A DNA stretch of 64,000 nucleotides, from the NCBI RefSeq assembly GCF_026151205.1, contig NC_087075.1, forward strand, positions 11,640,303 to 11,704,302, in the 5' to 3' direction. A model generated the notes under the pieces. That model saw nothing but the letters and a program-made list of their open reading frames with translations, was not told the DNA's origin and ran no database searches. Source of the stretch: Bolinopsis microptera. Lineage: Eukaryota > Ctenophora > Tentaculata > Lobata > Bolinopsidae. Below, one piece after another: positions 27,001 through 39,000 of the stretch. Every line of letters starts with the position of its first letter. Within the stretch, counting starts at the first letter, position 1. The translations under genes and the position numbers were made by a program.

Positions 27001-30000
27001 TGGTCGACTAAGAGCTTGCCACTTGCTACTAGTGTGCACTGTGCATCTACTCCCTACACGTAGTGTGAAGATACCCTCTACACTTGGGTTAACCTACACT
27101 TGGAGTGCATCTGCTCTGTACATTAGCCAAATTAGGCTACCTGTAAACTGCAAGATAAACCTGTCCACGACTCCACACCCTAGCTAGATAACATAAAGGC
27201 TTTGTTTCACTTGTAACTGAGAAACACTCTTATATAATAATATATATAATAATAGAGGTTATTTAGAGGTTATTTAGAGGTTATTTAGAGGTTATTTAGA
27301 GGTTATTTAGAGGTTATTTAGAGGTTTTATTTAGAGGTAATTTACCAGTAACTAGATGTTAATTTAGGTGGTGAGGTTACAGCCACACATAATTAACTTT
27401 TACCACATCTAGAACACACATGTACAGATTGTACAGTGTCGCCATAGCAACAGTGTACTAAATGTAACTGGTACTACAGTACACAGTACGGATTCATATA
27501 GTTTACTTACATTCACATCTTTTATCTGTAATTAAAATAGATTCACGTCACCTATAATACTCCTTTATAATACTTCTTTCATCGCTTTAATGAAACCCAG
27601 AGATTGGCAATAAAGTAAAGCCTGTAGTCATGTCAACATAGTTGATAGATCTTTAATACCATACTTCACTGTCGCCACTGTTCTTAGTGTTCTTCATATC
27701 AGGGCTAGCGTGACGTCACATCAGGGCTAGCGTGACGTCACACCAGGGCTAGCGTGACGTCTTATCAGGGCCGGTAGTCATGTCAACATAGTTGATAGAT
27801 CTTTAATACAACACTTCACTGTCGCCACTGTTCTTAGTGTTCTTCAGGGAGGCAGTAGAAATGTGATAGACTTTTAATTTTATAATTACTCTAAACAGAA
27901 TCACTCTAAATGGAAAATTAAATATATTTTGTAAAGGTCCTGCAGCCTGAGATTCTGTAAGGATTGCTAGGATGGTGAAATATGTCTCTTTGAAGTCAGA
28001 GAAAATTTAGAAATCAATGTTGAAGTTTGGTTGAACTCTTAATGGGTCCTAAATATGGGGTCTTAACACAAGGGACCTGGCCCCAACAATATGTTGGAGG
28101 CAATTGCTGACTATTTCAGGCTTAAAGACCTCTGAAAAGTTTTTACTTTTAACTCAACTATCTTCAAATCTTCGTACAGCTACATCATGAGAGCCTCACA
28201 TTGTTTTGTATATAGTAGTAGTAGTACTACTACTACTACTACTACTATGTCGAAACTAAGTCCGATCTTCTTAAAGTCTATATTATATGTATATTGTAGT
28301 GTTGAAAAGAACTTGTTTTTATTATAGCCTTTGTCTACTGATGAGTTATATTTTCCTCACGATCTCAATTCTCAAGAAACGTGACTTTCTCAAGAAACGT
28401 TGAAAAGCTTTTAATAAGTAAACAATAGTCGGATTAATGAAAATAAAATGTTCTTTTCTTTTCATCTATCATCTTTAAACCACCAATCACCATGTATCGT
28501 TTTGTATTGTTCCCACCACCACGTACACATCAGAAGATACAGCTACACTAGCAGCTACTAGAACAGCTATTGATATAGCTACAAGTTAGCAGCTTCTAGC
28601 AAGTACTACTACTACTATTGATAAAGATTTATAGCGATTATCTAAAATAATCCACAATACAAAGTAATCCTCCTGTATAATGATAGTCACTATCATTAGT
28701 GCACTGTTATCCCACTATTAGTTATTAGTTATCAGTAAGCCGTCTGTTTGACAACAACAATACTATAACAGGATATAATATAGATTCGTCCGGGTTTTGA
28801 GTGATAATTAGCGGGATGTTTGTTTGCCGTGTCTATATAATATAGATGTGTCTCCTCTTATCAGTTAACTCTCCACACGTTGATAGTAACAATATCCCGC
28901 TACCTTTACAGTCTACTGTACGTGAGGTAGCCCCGCCCGTACTCGATCTTATGGGCCTTGGAAACTACCAGTACAGTCCCTACACAGCACTACTCAGTTA
29001 AATACAGAAGCAGTAACAGTACCAGTACCAGTACCTACCCAGCACTTACACAGTAATACAGAAAAACCCCCTACGTACAGTTCCAGTACCAGTACCAGTA
29101 CCTACCCAGCACTTACACTATAAATACAGAGCACGTACCAGTATCTACACAGCACTTACACAGTAAATACAGAGCACGTACCAGTACCAGTACCAGTACC
29201 TACTCAGCACTTACACAGTAAATACAGAACACGTACCAGTTCCAGTACCAGTACCAGTACCTACCCAGCACTTACACTATAAATACAGAGCACGTACCAG
29301 TATCTACACAGCATTCACAGAAATACAGAAGCTAGTACCAGATACCAGTACCGTACTACTCAGCACTTACACAGTAAATACAGAGCACGTACCAGTACCA
29401 ATACCAGTACCTACCCAGCACTTACACAGTAAATACAGAGCACGTACCAGTACCAGTACCAGTACCTACCCAGCACTTACACAGTAAATACAGAGCACGT
29501 ACCAGTACAGTTACCCAGTACCTAACAGAGCACTTACACGTAAATACATTAGCACGTTTTCCTGTATACCAGTCCCGTACTACCCAGCACTTACACAGTA
29601 AATACAGAGCACGTACCAGTAACAGTGTACCCAGCACTTCACAGTAAATACAGAGCACGTACCAGTACCAATACCAGTACCTACTCAGCACTTACACAGT
29701 AAATACATAGCACGTACCAGTACCAGTACCAGTACCTACCCAGCACTTACACAGTAAATACAGAGCACGTACCAGTACCAGTACCTACACAGCACTTACT
29801 CAGTAGATACAGAGCACGTACCAGTACCAGTACCAGTACCTACCCAGCACTTACACAGTAAATACAGAGCACGTACCAGTACAGGGACAGTTTTCTGTAC
29901 AGTAGACCACGTGTACTGTATTATCTAACACACATCTAGAACAACCAACTAAAATAATTCACATTCAGCAGAAACTTTTATTTAGTTAATAGTATAGTAG

Positions 30001-33000
30001 TTATAGTAGTTTAGTGATATAGTAGTAGTTATGTCTAAATGGGCAAGTTTTTTCAATTATATTTTTGCGCATTCCCACTTATTAGAATTGCACCCTACAT
30101 AATATCATGAATTAAAAACACGTGTCACTGATGAGTACTGATAAAGTGATGACCGTCATCAGATGGTGTTATGTGTGTTTTCCTTATGAAGCACATTTGT
30201 GTGTAATCGATACTACCTGAGAAACATATTGTTGTTCACTTTTAGGACCTGCAATGCTGTTTATGCGAATATTGGCAGCACATTTGTTTGGGTCTGATAA
30301 AGACATTAGAGCTCATATCACATCGGGACAGATCCATTATCTTCTACTTTTGCTGACGTTATCAATCTATTATCTAGAGGCTTGTACCGACCAATATATA
30401 AATTTTACATAAAAATAAGTATCACTTTTAGTGAACGAACAAAGTATCCATTAGCAAGGATGTAATACTTCACTGACTTTTGTAGTAGTAGCAGTAGTAA
30501 TGATAGTAAGAGATTGGCACTTTGTAAACTATTCCACTGAAATGTAAATAAAACATTAACGCCAATCAAAATTTCTGGACCTAAAATTGTCTGCCATCAA
30601 CAAGGCTATTAAGGGGTTTGTGATTGCACTCTAGGAGATACCTACGTCAGAGCAATAACTACGTCACTACACTACGTCAGAGCAATAACTACGTCACTAG
30701 CTACACTACGTAGGAGCATAGTTTTGGGCTGGACACTTTGGCCTTTACAGTAGTTTGGCCCCAGATTATAAGCACAACTTGTTCTCCTTATTACTTAAAA
30801 TCGCATGCCCGCTTAAATTAATAAATTAAATAACTTTCATTTAATATAGTAGTAGTAGTAGTAGTAGCATGAACTTGTGCCATGTTAACCCATTAGGGAC
30901 GACGAGTTTTAAAGTTTGCCGATTTTGATGCCGGTTTAAACACTAGGTCACTTTACAGCAAAAATGAGATATCCAAAAACGCTAATCTGTGTCATCGTTT
31001 ACTTTTAAAAGATTACAGCTATGGTCGCATACGACCCACTCGTCAGGGTCGCAAACGACCCCATCACGGTTTTTCGGCTATTACTTCTGGAAACAAAGAC
31101 GGTAGGATTTAAAATAAAAACTGTAGCATAAGTTACAAAAAATATATGGTCCAATACTGTCTGACTCTAACTTTTCAAAATAGAGAATTTGGTCATAACG
31201 ACCCACTCGGCTCACTTGCTTATTACACATTTGTCATGTAACTACTTGGAATTCAGCTAAAACATGACATTCATAGTGCAAACTCGCCTCTCAGCAAGTG
31301 ATTTCTCATTAAACTGCGGAAAAATCGGTTAGATGGGTCATTAGCGACCCACCAGAGACCACAAATTGATTAATTAAATTAATGTTGTCAAAACTCATTA
31401 AAATATTAGTATAAAAAACATGTGATATCTTGGTCATTACTCCTGTTCCGTTGATTTAACTTTTAAAATCGATCAACTGGGTCAATAACGGGACCAACTC
31501 GGATGTTGAACCACGTCATTAATTATCAGGATCATGCTTTTCCACCATCAAGAAGACCACTTGTAGGTCTTATCCACGCAAACCACGGGTGGATGACCAC
31601 TAGCCCTCTGAAGATCTGAAGTCTCAAGGTGATTGTGATAGGCACCAATCAAGACGAATAATGGACAGAATGGGATTGATAGGTAGGTGAGTTTATCAGC
31701 TGTTAGTACCACGACAGTAAGTGTCTGTGAGACAACAAACAACATGCCTTATTTTTCCCGATTCCCGATGTCCAAGAAGAAACTATACAACTGCTGGATT
31801 CAGATTTCAGATGGCTGCATTACTCATTTTCGCAGCTGCCTTTCTTTATTCTTAGGGGCCGTTCACATTGACATAATATTACGGAATCACTTAGTGGACC
31901 AATTTTTAGCCCCGCCCCCCGCCCTCACCACATAGCTATTATGTCAAAATTACATAGCGTAATCATTTGGAAAACCCCCCTCCCTCTCGGCCGATTACGT
32001 AATACCTTGGTTTCGTTTTGAAAGCTGCTTCGTTGTTGCGGGGTTGTTACCCACAACGAAGTAGTTGTCTGAGAGATGCAGGTGGTTGCAGCACCGCCCG
32101 CCAGATGGGGGGGGGGGGGGGGGGGGGGGGTTTTTCTTGTCCTTCTTCACAGAGCTGTAGATTTGCCATCTGATGCAGCAGTGGTTAGTTATTCTTGTCT
32201 TTCTAGGAATGTCAAACAGATTGGGCATGTTGGATTAGAATTATGCAATTTGACGCTCTTCTTTCAGTATTTACCCAAGGATACAGGATATTCTCGTAAA
32301 CTTGTTCAGGGTTTTTCTTGAGTTACATGATTGATCAACCGTGGGACCTGGGTTCTCAAGCGGTGAGTTGTAGCAAGGTCGTTTTCCAAGATTCGGAATT
32401 GACGAAAGGTAACAGAATCTATTAAGCAAACAAACCAAACAGCATGGCTTTTACCTAGCAAGTTAGACACGAGGGCCGATATCCTTTTCTTTTGCCGACA
32501 CGGCCACCGGTCCTTTCGGTACAGATTTCCCACGCACCATAGTTCTGGACGCAACTCCAGGCCTATGCAGTCGTTTGGTATTCTCGCAGCTCTTTGATGA
32601 GTGATGACTGCCCTTCAGTTGGCCTGGATCTCAGAAGGACTAGTTGTCAGCCACCGTGGGTTTGTGTGGAATTAGACTACGAGTGTCTTTCTTGATGGTG
32701 GATGGACAGCATGATACTGATAATTAATGAAGTGGTTTCAACTTCGAGTGGGTCGTTATTGCCCAGATGATCTCGATTTAAGAAGTTAAATCAACGTACA
32801 GGAGTATTAATGACCAAGATCATAATATGTTTTTATTAATATTTGTAAAAGTTTGACAAAATTATATTTAATTAATCAATTTGTGTCCTAGAGGGTCGCT
32901 AATGACCCATTTTAACGATTTTTCGCAGTTTATGATGATAATCACTGGCTTGAGAGGGCGACGATTTTGCACGTATGAAGTCATGTTTAGCTGAATTCAA

Positions 33001-36000
33001 GAAGTGACTGGACCAAATGTCAGTTAATAGCAATGTGTGCCGAGTGGCGTCGTTAATGACCCAAATTCTCTATTTTTGAAAAGTTAGAGTCAACAGTATT
33101 GACCATACGTTTTTTAACTTATGCTACAGTTTTTCTTTTATCCTAACGTCTTTGTCTTCAGGAAGTAATGGCCGGAAAAAACCGTGGATGGGCGTTTGCG
33201 ACCCGGACGAGTGGGTCGTGCATGCGACCGCAGTAGTTTAAACAGCGTCTAGCTCGTTTGTGAACATTGATTATCACGGGTTTTCATTTGTGCAAGGAAA
33301 ATCGTTGCCTGCAAACTATTTTGTTTTCAAAAAATATAAGCTTACATAAAGTTTTAATGTCCCAATCAAGCAAGAAGTTAAGTGAAATTATTTCCAATTT
33401 GACGGACTAATTGTCTTAATTATTTTATTGTTTGTGATTTAATTGGGTTCTCGACTGGAAGTCAATACTGTAGCCAATAAATGTGAGCATATGTGCCGGA
33501 AAGTTTCGTGGCGTTTAGTTTTTGGTATGTCTCTAGAGCCTCTAGAAAAGGTGGCGTCGTTTAAACGACCCTATCGTCCCTAATGGGTTAATGAAGATAT
33601 GTATCCTTGTGTCCAGTGCCCCACCACACAAGGTACATGTCTAGACATGCAAGGTATGTGTAGACATGCAAGGTATGTCTAGATACTAGATACTACATAC
33701 TAGGCAGCACAATTACATGTTAAGGTAAGCTGACCGGCAGGCAGGTGTACAGGAATGTAGAATATGCTCCCTATCAGTCACCTGATGTTAGGATATAAGT
33801 GAGCTACACGTGAGGTGTAAAGATGGGGATTTTTAAGTTTTCATAGTGTCTGGAAAACTGGCCAATATTTTAAGGGGAAATAGGTACAATGCTGACCGGC
33901 TATTAACCGGCTATTAGTCGGCTGTTACGGTAACAGCCCTCTAACCGCCCTTAACACAAGTAAGCGGCGTCTGTTAAGGGCTGTTACCATAACAGCCGGA
34001 TAATAGCCGGTTATTAGCCGGTCGGCATGGTACCTATTCGCCGATACGGGAAGTTGCTAAAAGGGAGCATATTCTAATATAAATTCCTGAGTAGAAGTCT
34101 GGCCTCTTACAGATAATTTGCAGTTAATTTTACAGATAATTTGCAGTTAATTTTACAGATAATTTGTGGTTAATTTTACAGATAATTGGTGGTTAGTTTT
34201 GCATGCTGCTTAGAAGTATGCAGTCAACCACTCGCCTAACCCTTTATCAGTGGTAACTTATAACAATAAATGTATTAATAATCATAAGCAACATTGCTTT
34301 ATTGTTTCCAGTATATAACATTGCATCATGCTGCACCAGTAAACTGATAACAGCTTGTGGTACTATACATGTCTAGAACATGCAAGATACTTGCTACTTC
34401 CAATTCCTGTATCTAGCTAATTCTGATGGATTAGATCCATCACGTACTGTAGATAGACTCTGAAAGTTCGGCAGATATTTTATATTATATATATAATATA
34501 ACCCAGGATACATAAAATGAAGACTTGTTGTAACTTTGTATGATAAGCATTTAATATATTATATACGTGGAAGTAGTGTGCATGTAACCGTCTGCAGCTA
34601 TAACAGTATGTGAGGCAGGTGGCAGGTAATAAGTCCACTAGTAATCAGGCGTGTAGTGAGCTAGTGATGTTCAAGAAGCGGAAAGGATTGAGAGAACTTG
34701 ACAGTTAGATTACTTATTAATCTGAAGGTATACTAGGGGGAAGGAGGCGATGAGAAGTCTGGACAGATATTTAAACTTGATTAAATATGGCTAAATTTTG
34801 GTGCGGTCTGATCTACTCACATGGCGTTATCAGTATAGTTATCAGTATGGTTGTAGCATACTTCTGTGACAATTAACCAATTTATAAGGTAACTAATTAA
34901 GTAATTAGTTAATTAGTTCATAGCTGGTTGATCAATCTCTCTATTTCAGGTCTTACCCCAGAGATCAACGAGACACTGCTGTCCATTGAAAAGAGGTAAT
35001 ACATTTGTTTATTGAAATCTTTTAAATCAATCAATTATATACAAATTACACAATGGAATAAGCTACAAAATATTTGCAAGCTAGATTACTATGCAAAATG
35101 TACTTAAAATGCATGTAATCAAATGACTTGTGGGTCACCAAAACACAGATATCAAGTGCAGATGCAACTCCTGTACAGTGTACAAGCATGGGACCATCCA
35201 AAATCAGAATATACCCCCACAATTAATCAATACAATCAATACAAGTTAACCGCCAATAAAATAAATTACCAATCCAGTCAATTAACAATCAAATTACATG
35301 TATATGATATTTATGAATTATGAAAATAATGGAATGAGATGAGATGAAATGCAGCTAAAATTTTCAAGTTTAGTACCATGCAATGGCCACCAATCATACA
35401 TCACGCATCGATCATACATCACCAATCATACATCACGCATAGTTAATGATAAATAAATTGATCACGTAACATTACTTTGCAACATGCACTTCATATAATT
35501 CGTACTTTTAAAAATATGTACCTGTTTTTATATTTTTATATGACTTTTAAATTGATTATCGAAATTTAAACCCGTCTTCAAATTTCCACTGCTTCGCCTC
35601 TTTTTTTCGGTAAAATCGCTACCTTCTGTAAACAACCACTGTGTTGTAAGAATGTGATTCCTTCTGTAAATATGTGTGTTCATTCGTCTCACGGCTCATG
35701 TAAGGCTTCAAATTAGACGACATTTCGCTTCACAATTCATCTGATTTATACGGTTCCTCTTTTTAGTTTTTACAAAGGCTTCTATTACATAAGATAAGAA
35801 TTTTACTGCTCGAGATGAATTTGAATAGAAAGAGGACTAACAAGTTTTTGTTAGTTCTAAAATCGACAAATCATGGATTTCAGAGGTTAAATATAACCGA
35901 AAGCCAATCGCCAAATAGCTGTATCTTATTACACTGCCTTCATCAGATTAGTCTTCAGCGTTATTTTGGGACTGGCAGGTCTTTAGCGTCGAACAGATTG

Positions 36001-39000
36001 TTTTTGTGTTGCTAAGTAACCTTGTCCCTTTCCTCTTTTTATAACCGCACAAACAACATAATTATTGATTTTCTGCTATATTCCTAAAACTTACAAAATC
36101 AAACCCGTACTGACAACAAAAACCCAGAAACTCTTTTACGTAACGCGCAACGAATTTTAGATGCTCCGCACAACGGAACGTTTTGTAATCTCTGTAGAAA
36201 TTAGCGTGCTCGCACGTTGACAGGCAAAGTGAAAATCCAATTTTATCCTCTGCTGCGCTTCTTCGACGTGTATCTTGCTCAGTCAATTCATTTTCAGGTT
36301 GTTGAATCTCGAGAAAAAGATAGTCCTGAACTCTGGCGACACCCCACCTGCGGTGTGGGATATGAGAGCTAAAGTGGAGAATCTTCGAGAAAAACTGGAA
36401 AGTGTGGAGCACATGAGCTGGCTGGGCCTCTACAAAGATATAGACGGGTATGTTACAATCCTTAAAGATACGTTAGCTTTTCGGGTATGTTAAAATCTCT
36501 CCGCTTTTAAGATGCAGTTTCTTTTCACATTGTATCTGTTATTTTATTTCTTTATGAAAATATGATCTAAATTTTGATGTTTTAAATTCGATAATTTTTG
36601 GGCATCGAAATTGTGAGTGAAATATCTCAGTTATTTAATGTTCTCACCATTTGAATTAACATATGTCTCAGAAAGAATACTAAAGGGAAGAACAGTCCCA
36701 ACAACAATGGAATGGTTCACTGCTGTGGCACTAAAAAGACGAAGGAAAAGTATCTTTACAGTCAACAAGTATTCGAGAAATTCGAAAAACTACGGTTAGC
36801 CACATTCCTTTTCTAAAATCTACATTTTTTTGAAATCAATTGAAATTTGGAAAAAATCATGAGAATCAAACCACATCGTTAGTACAAAATACCTCTTGCA
36901 ATATTCTTATTCCATCTTAGAATAAACCATGTAATTATGTAATTATGTAATTATTTAATTAAATGCACTTGTAGATCAGTAGATTTGACGGACGCTACAA
37001 GGGAACTCCTCAAAAAGCCCACATTTGACATATGGCAATGGGAAGACTCAGAGATGCTTTATTTACTGCAACAGATGTTTGTTGATTTAAAACTTGTTGA
37101 GAGGTTGTACATTGAGGTAATTACTGACTCTGGAATTTATTTCGTCAAATTATTATTACAGTTTATTACAGCCTCGGAATTTGTGATTTTTGAAAGAATG
37201 TTACGTACGTACGGACTATAATTAATGTACTTTTTGTAGTACAGGAAGAACCGTAATATGCCGCATAAGTCAGTGTGGTGGAAAACCTTTTAACAAAAAT
37301 GGATTAATAAATAATTCAAATATTTAAGAGTTATTATTTCAGCTGCCGATGTTGCAAGCGTTCCTGTTTCAAGTTCATCTCAGTTATAATTACACACCAT
37401 ATCACAACTTCCGGCACTGCTTCTGTGTTACTCAAATGGTTTGTTAACTTCCATTTTAATTACTTTTCATTTGGTTTTATAGTTTGAAATGTATTACCTG
37501 AATCTGAGGTAGTGTATTGAACACAATATAAAGCTGCACTAAATCCACCAATTATATGTAACGATATGGACATCACTAATTATAATCAATCTAACTAAAA
37601 ATTTTGCAATTTTGTACAAATTATGTAATGGTCCGCTAATTATGTTATTATCTAATCACATAATTACTCACAGATGTACGGTTTAATCTGGTTGTGTAAT
37701 TTGCAAGAAAAGTTGGACGATATAGAAATGTTGATACTTCTGGTGGCGGCTATTTGCCATGATCTGGATCATCCTGGATACAATAATGCTTACCAGGTAA
37801 AATAGCTACATATTCATTTTACATAGTTACATATTCATTTTACATTGTTACATATTCAGTAATAAATATATTCATTTGGACCTAAACCAGACATGCTAAA
37901 TTTTGAATATATAATGTGAATTTTCCAACATTTGAATCGGAAGACACGTAAATATATAAATCAAATTAACAAACCTAATGTCAGGTGAACGCGAAAGACC
38001 GAGTTAGCGCTGCGATATAACGACATTTCACCCCTGGAAAACCACCACGCAGCCGTAGCTTTTGAGATCCTCACCTGTGATACCAGCAACGTGATTAAAC
38101 ATCTTACTCCGACTCAGCACAAACAGTTCAGATCAGGAATGATAAAGTTAGTCTTATTAATCTCATAATCTGTACTTATCATGTGTGCGGCTAATTGAAT
38201 GAATTGAAGAATTAAGAAGGAAATATTCACGAAATTGATTCTTAATATTGACTTCATGAAACTTGAAGTTCGATAGGCTCGTTTCGTTGAAAACACTTAT
38301 CAAAGTATAGGTGTTAAAAGAGCCAGCCAGTAGACTAATTAACTAATTAACTAATTAACTAATTGACTAATTATTTCAGATGTATCCTAGCTACAGATAT
38401 GGCTCGACATAACGAAATAGTAACCTCCTTCAAAGGCCTCAATGGTTGCTATGACAACGACAACGCCGACCACAGGTTACTTATGATGATGATATTCCTG
38501 AAGGTTTCCGATATTTCAAATGAGGCTCGCCCAATGGATGTGTCTGAGCCGTGGGTGGAGTGTCTTCTTCAGGAGTTCTTCATGCAGGTAATCCTTTTCA
38601 GTTTCCCTTTCGTCCATTTTCTGTTTCTTTCAACACTTTCACAAATGATTCCACTTTCTCTTTCATCTTCAGTCTTTAATTTAATTTTCACTTTTGTATT
38701 ATTGGGAATGTTTCATTCAGACGTAGTCTACGTTTCAAATAAGCAATAGAAAAGGCAGATATCTTTAGTGAAATAACAATAACAACACTGCAATCAAACA
38801 GTCAGACGCAGAGAAGCTGGAAGGACTGCCCGTGGCACCGTTTATGGACAGAGAGAAAGTAACCAAACCATCGGCTCAAGTTGGGTTCATCAAGTTTGTT
38901 CTTATCCCCCTGTACGAGGCAGTTGCAGCCATGTTCGAGGAGATCAGAGTGAGTAAAACATTAGTAACATTATTTGGGTCGTTGCCAAGGTTGTTAGTCT

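Larger units (their letters stand above)
17192..34949 (+). other. PDE9 intron 4 (17.8 kb)
   Basis: The largest intron. Listed separately are a GATA-motif array (19.8 kb), two related hairpins (20.6 and 33.9 kb), X-box-like motifs (23.5, 25.1 and 27.4 kb), a CRE-bearing repeat (27.7 kb), a 55-60 bp minisatellite (29 kb) and a piggyBac-like element (30.9-33.6 kb). The rest is AT-rich and shows no supported gene. Confidence 0.7.

Noticed and set aside
29422..29691. Tyr/Trp-rich minus-strand ORF
   Set aside because: Translation of the gtacca-bearing minisatellite.
30246..30410. Exon-like frame after an acceptor, [20 protein letters not shown], vaguely OTU-protease-like
   Set aside because: Too short, no catalytic residues in order, no phase-compatible neighbour in the PDE9 model.
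32076..32321. Glycine/proline-rich ORFs on both strands
   Set aside because: Created by the G24 homopolymer inside the piggyBac-like element.
36062..36412. 116-residue minus-strand ORF
   Set aside because: Lies antisense to PDE9 exon 6 and intron; no family features.
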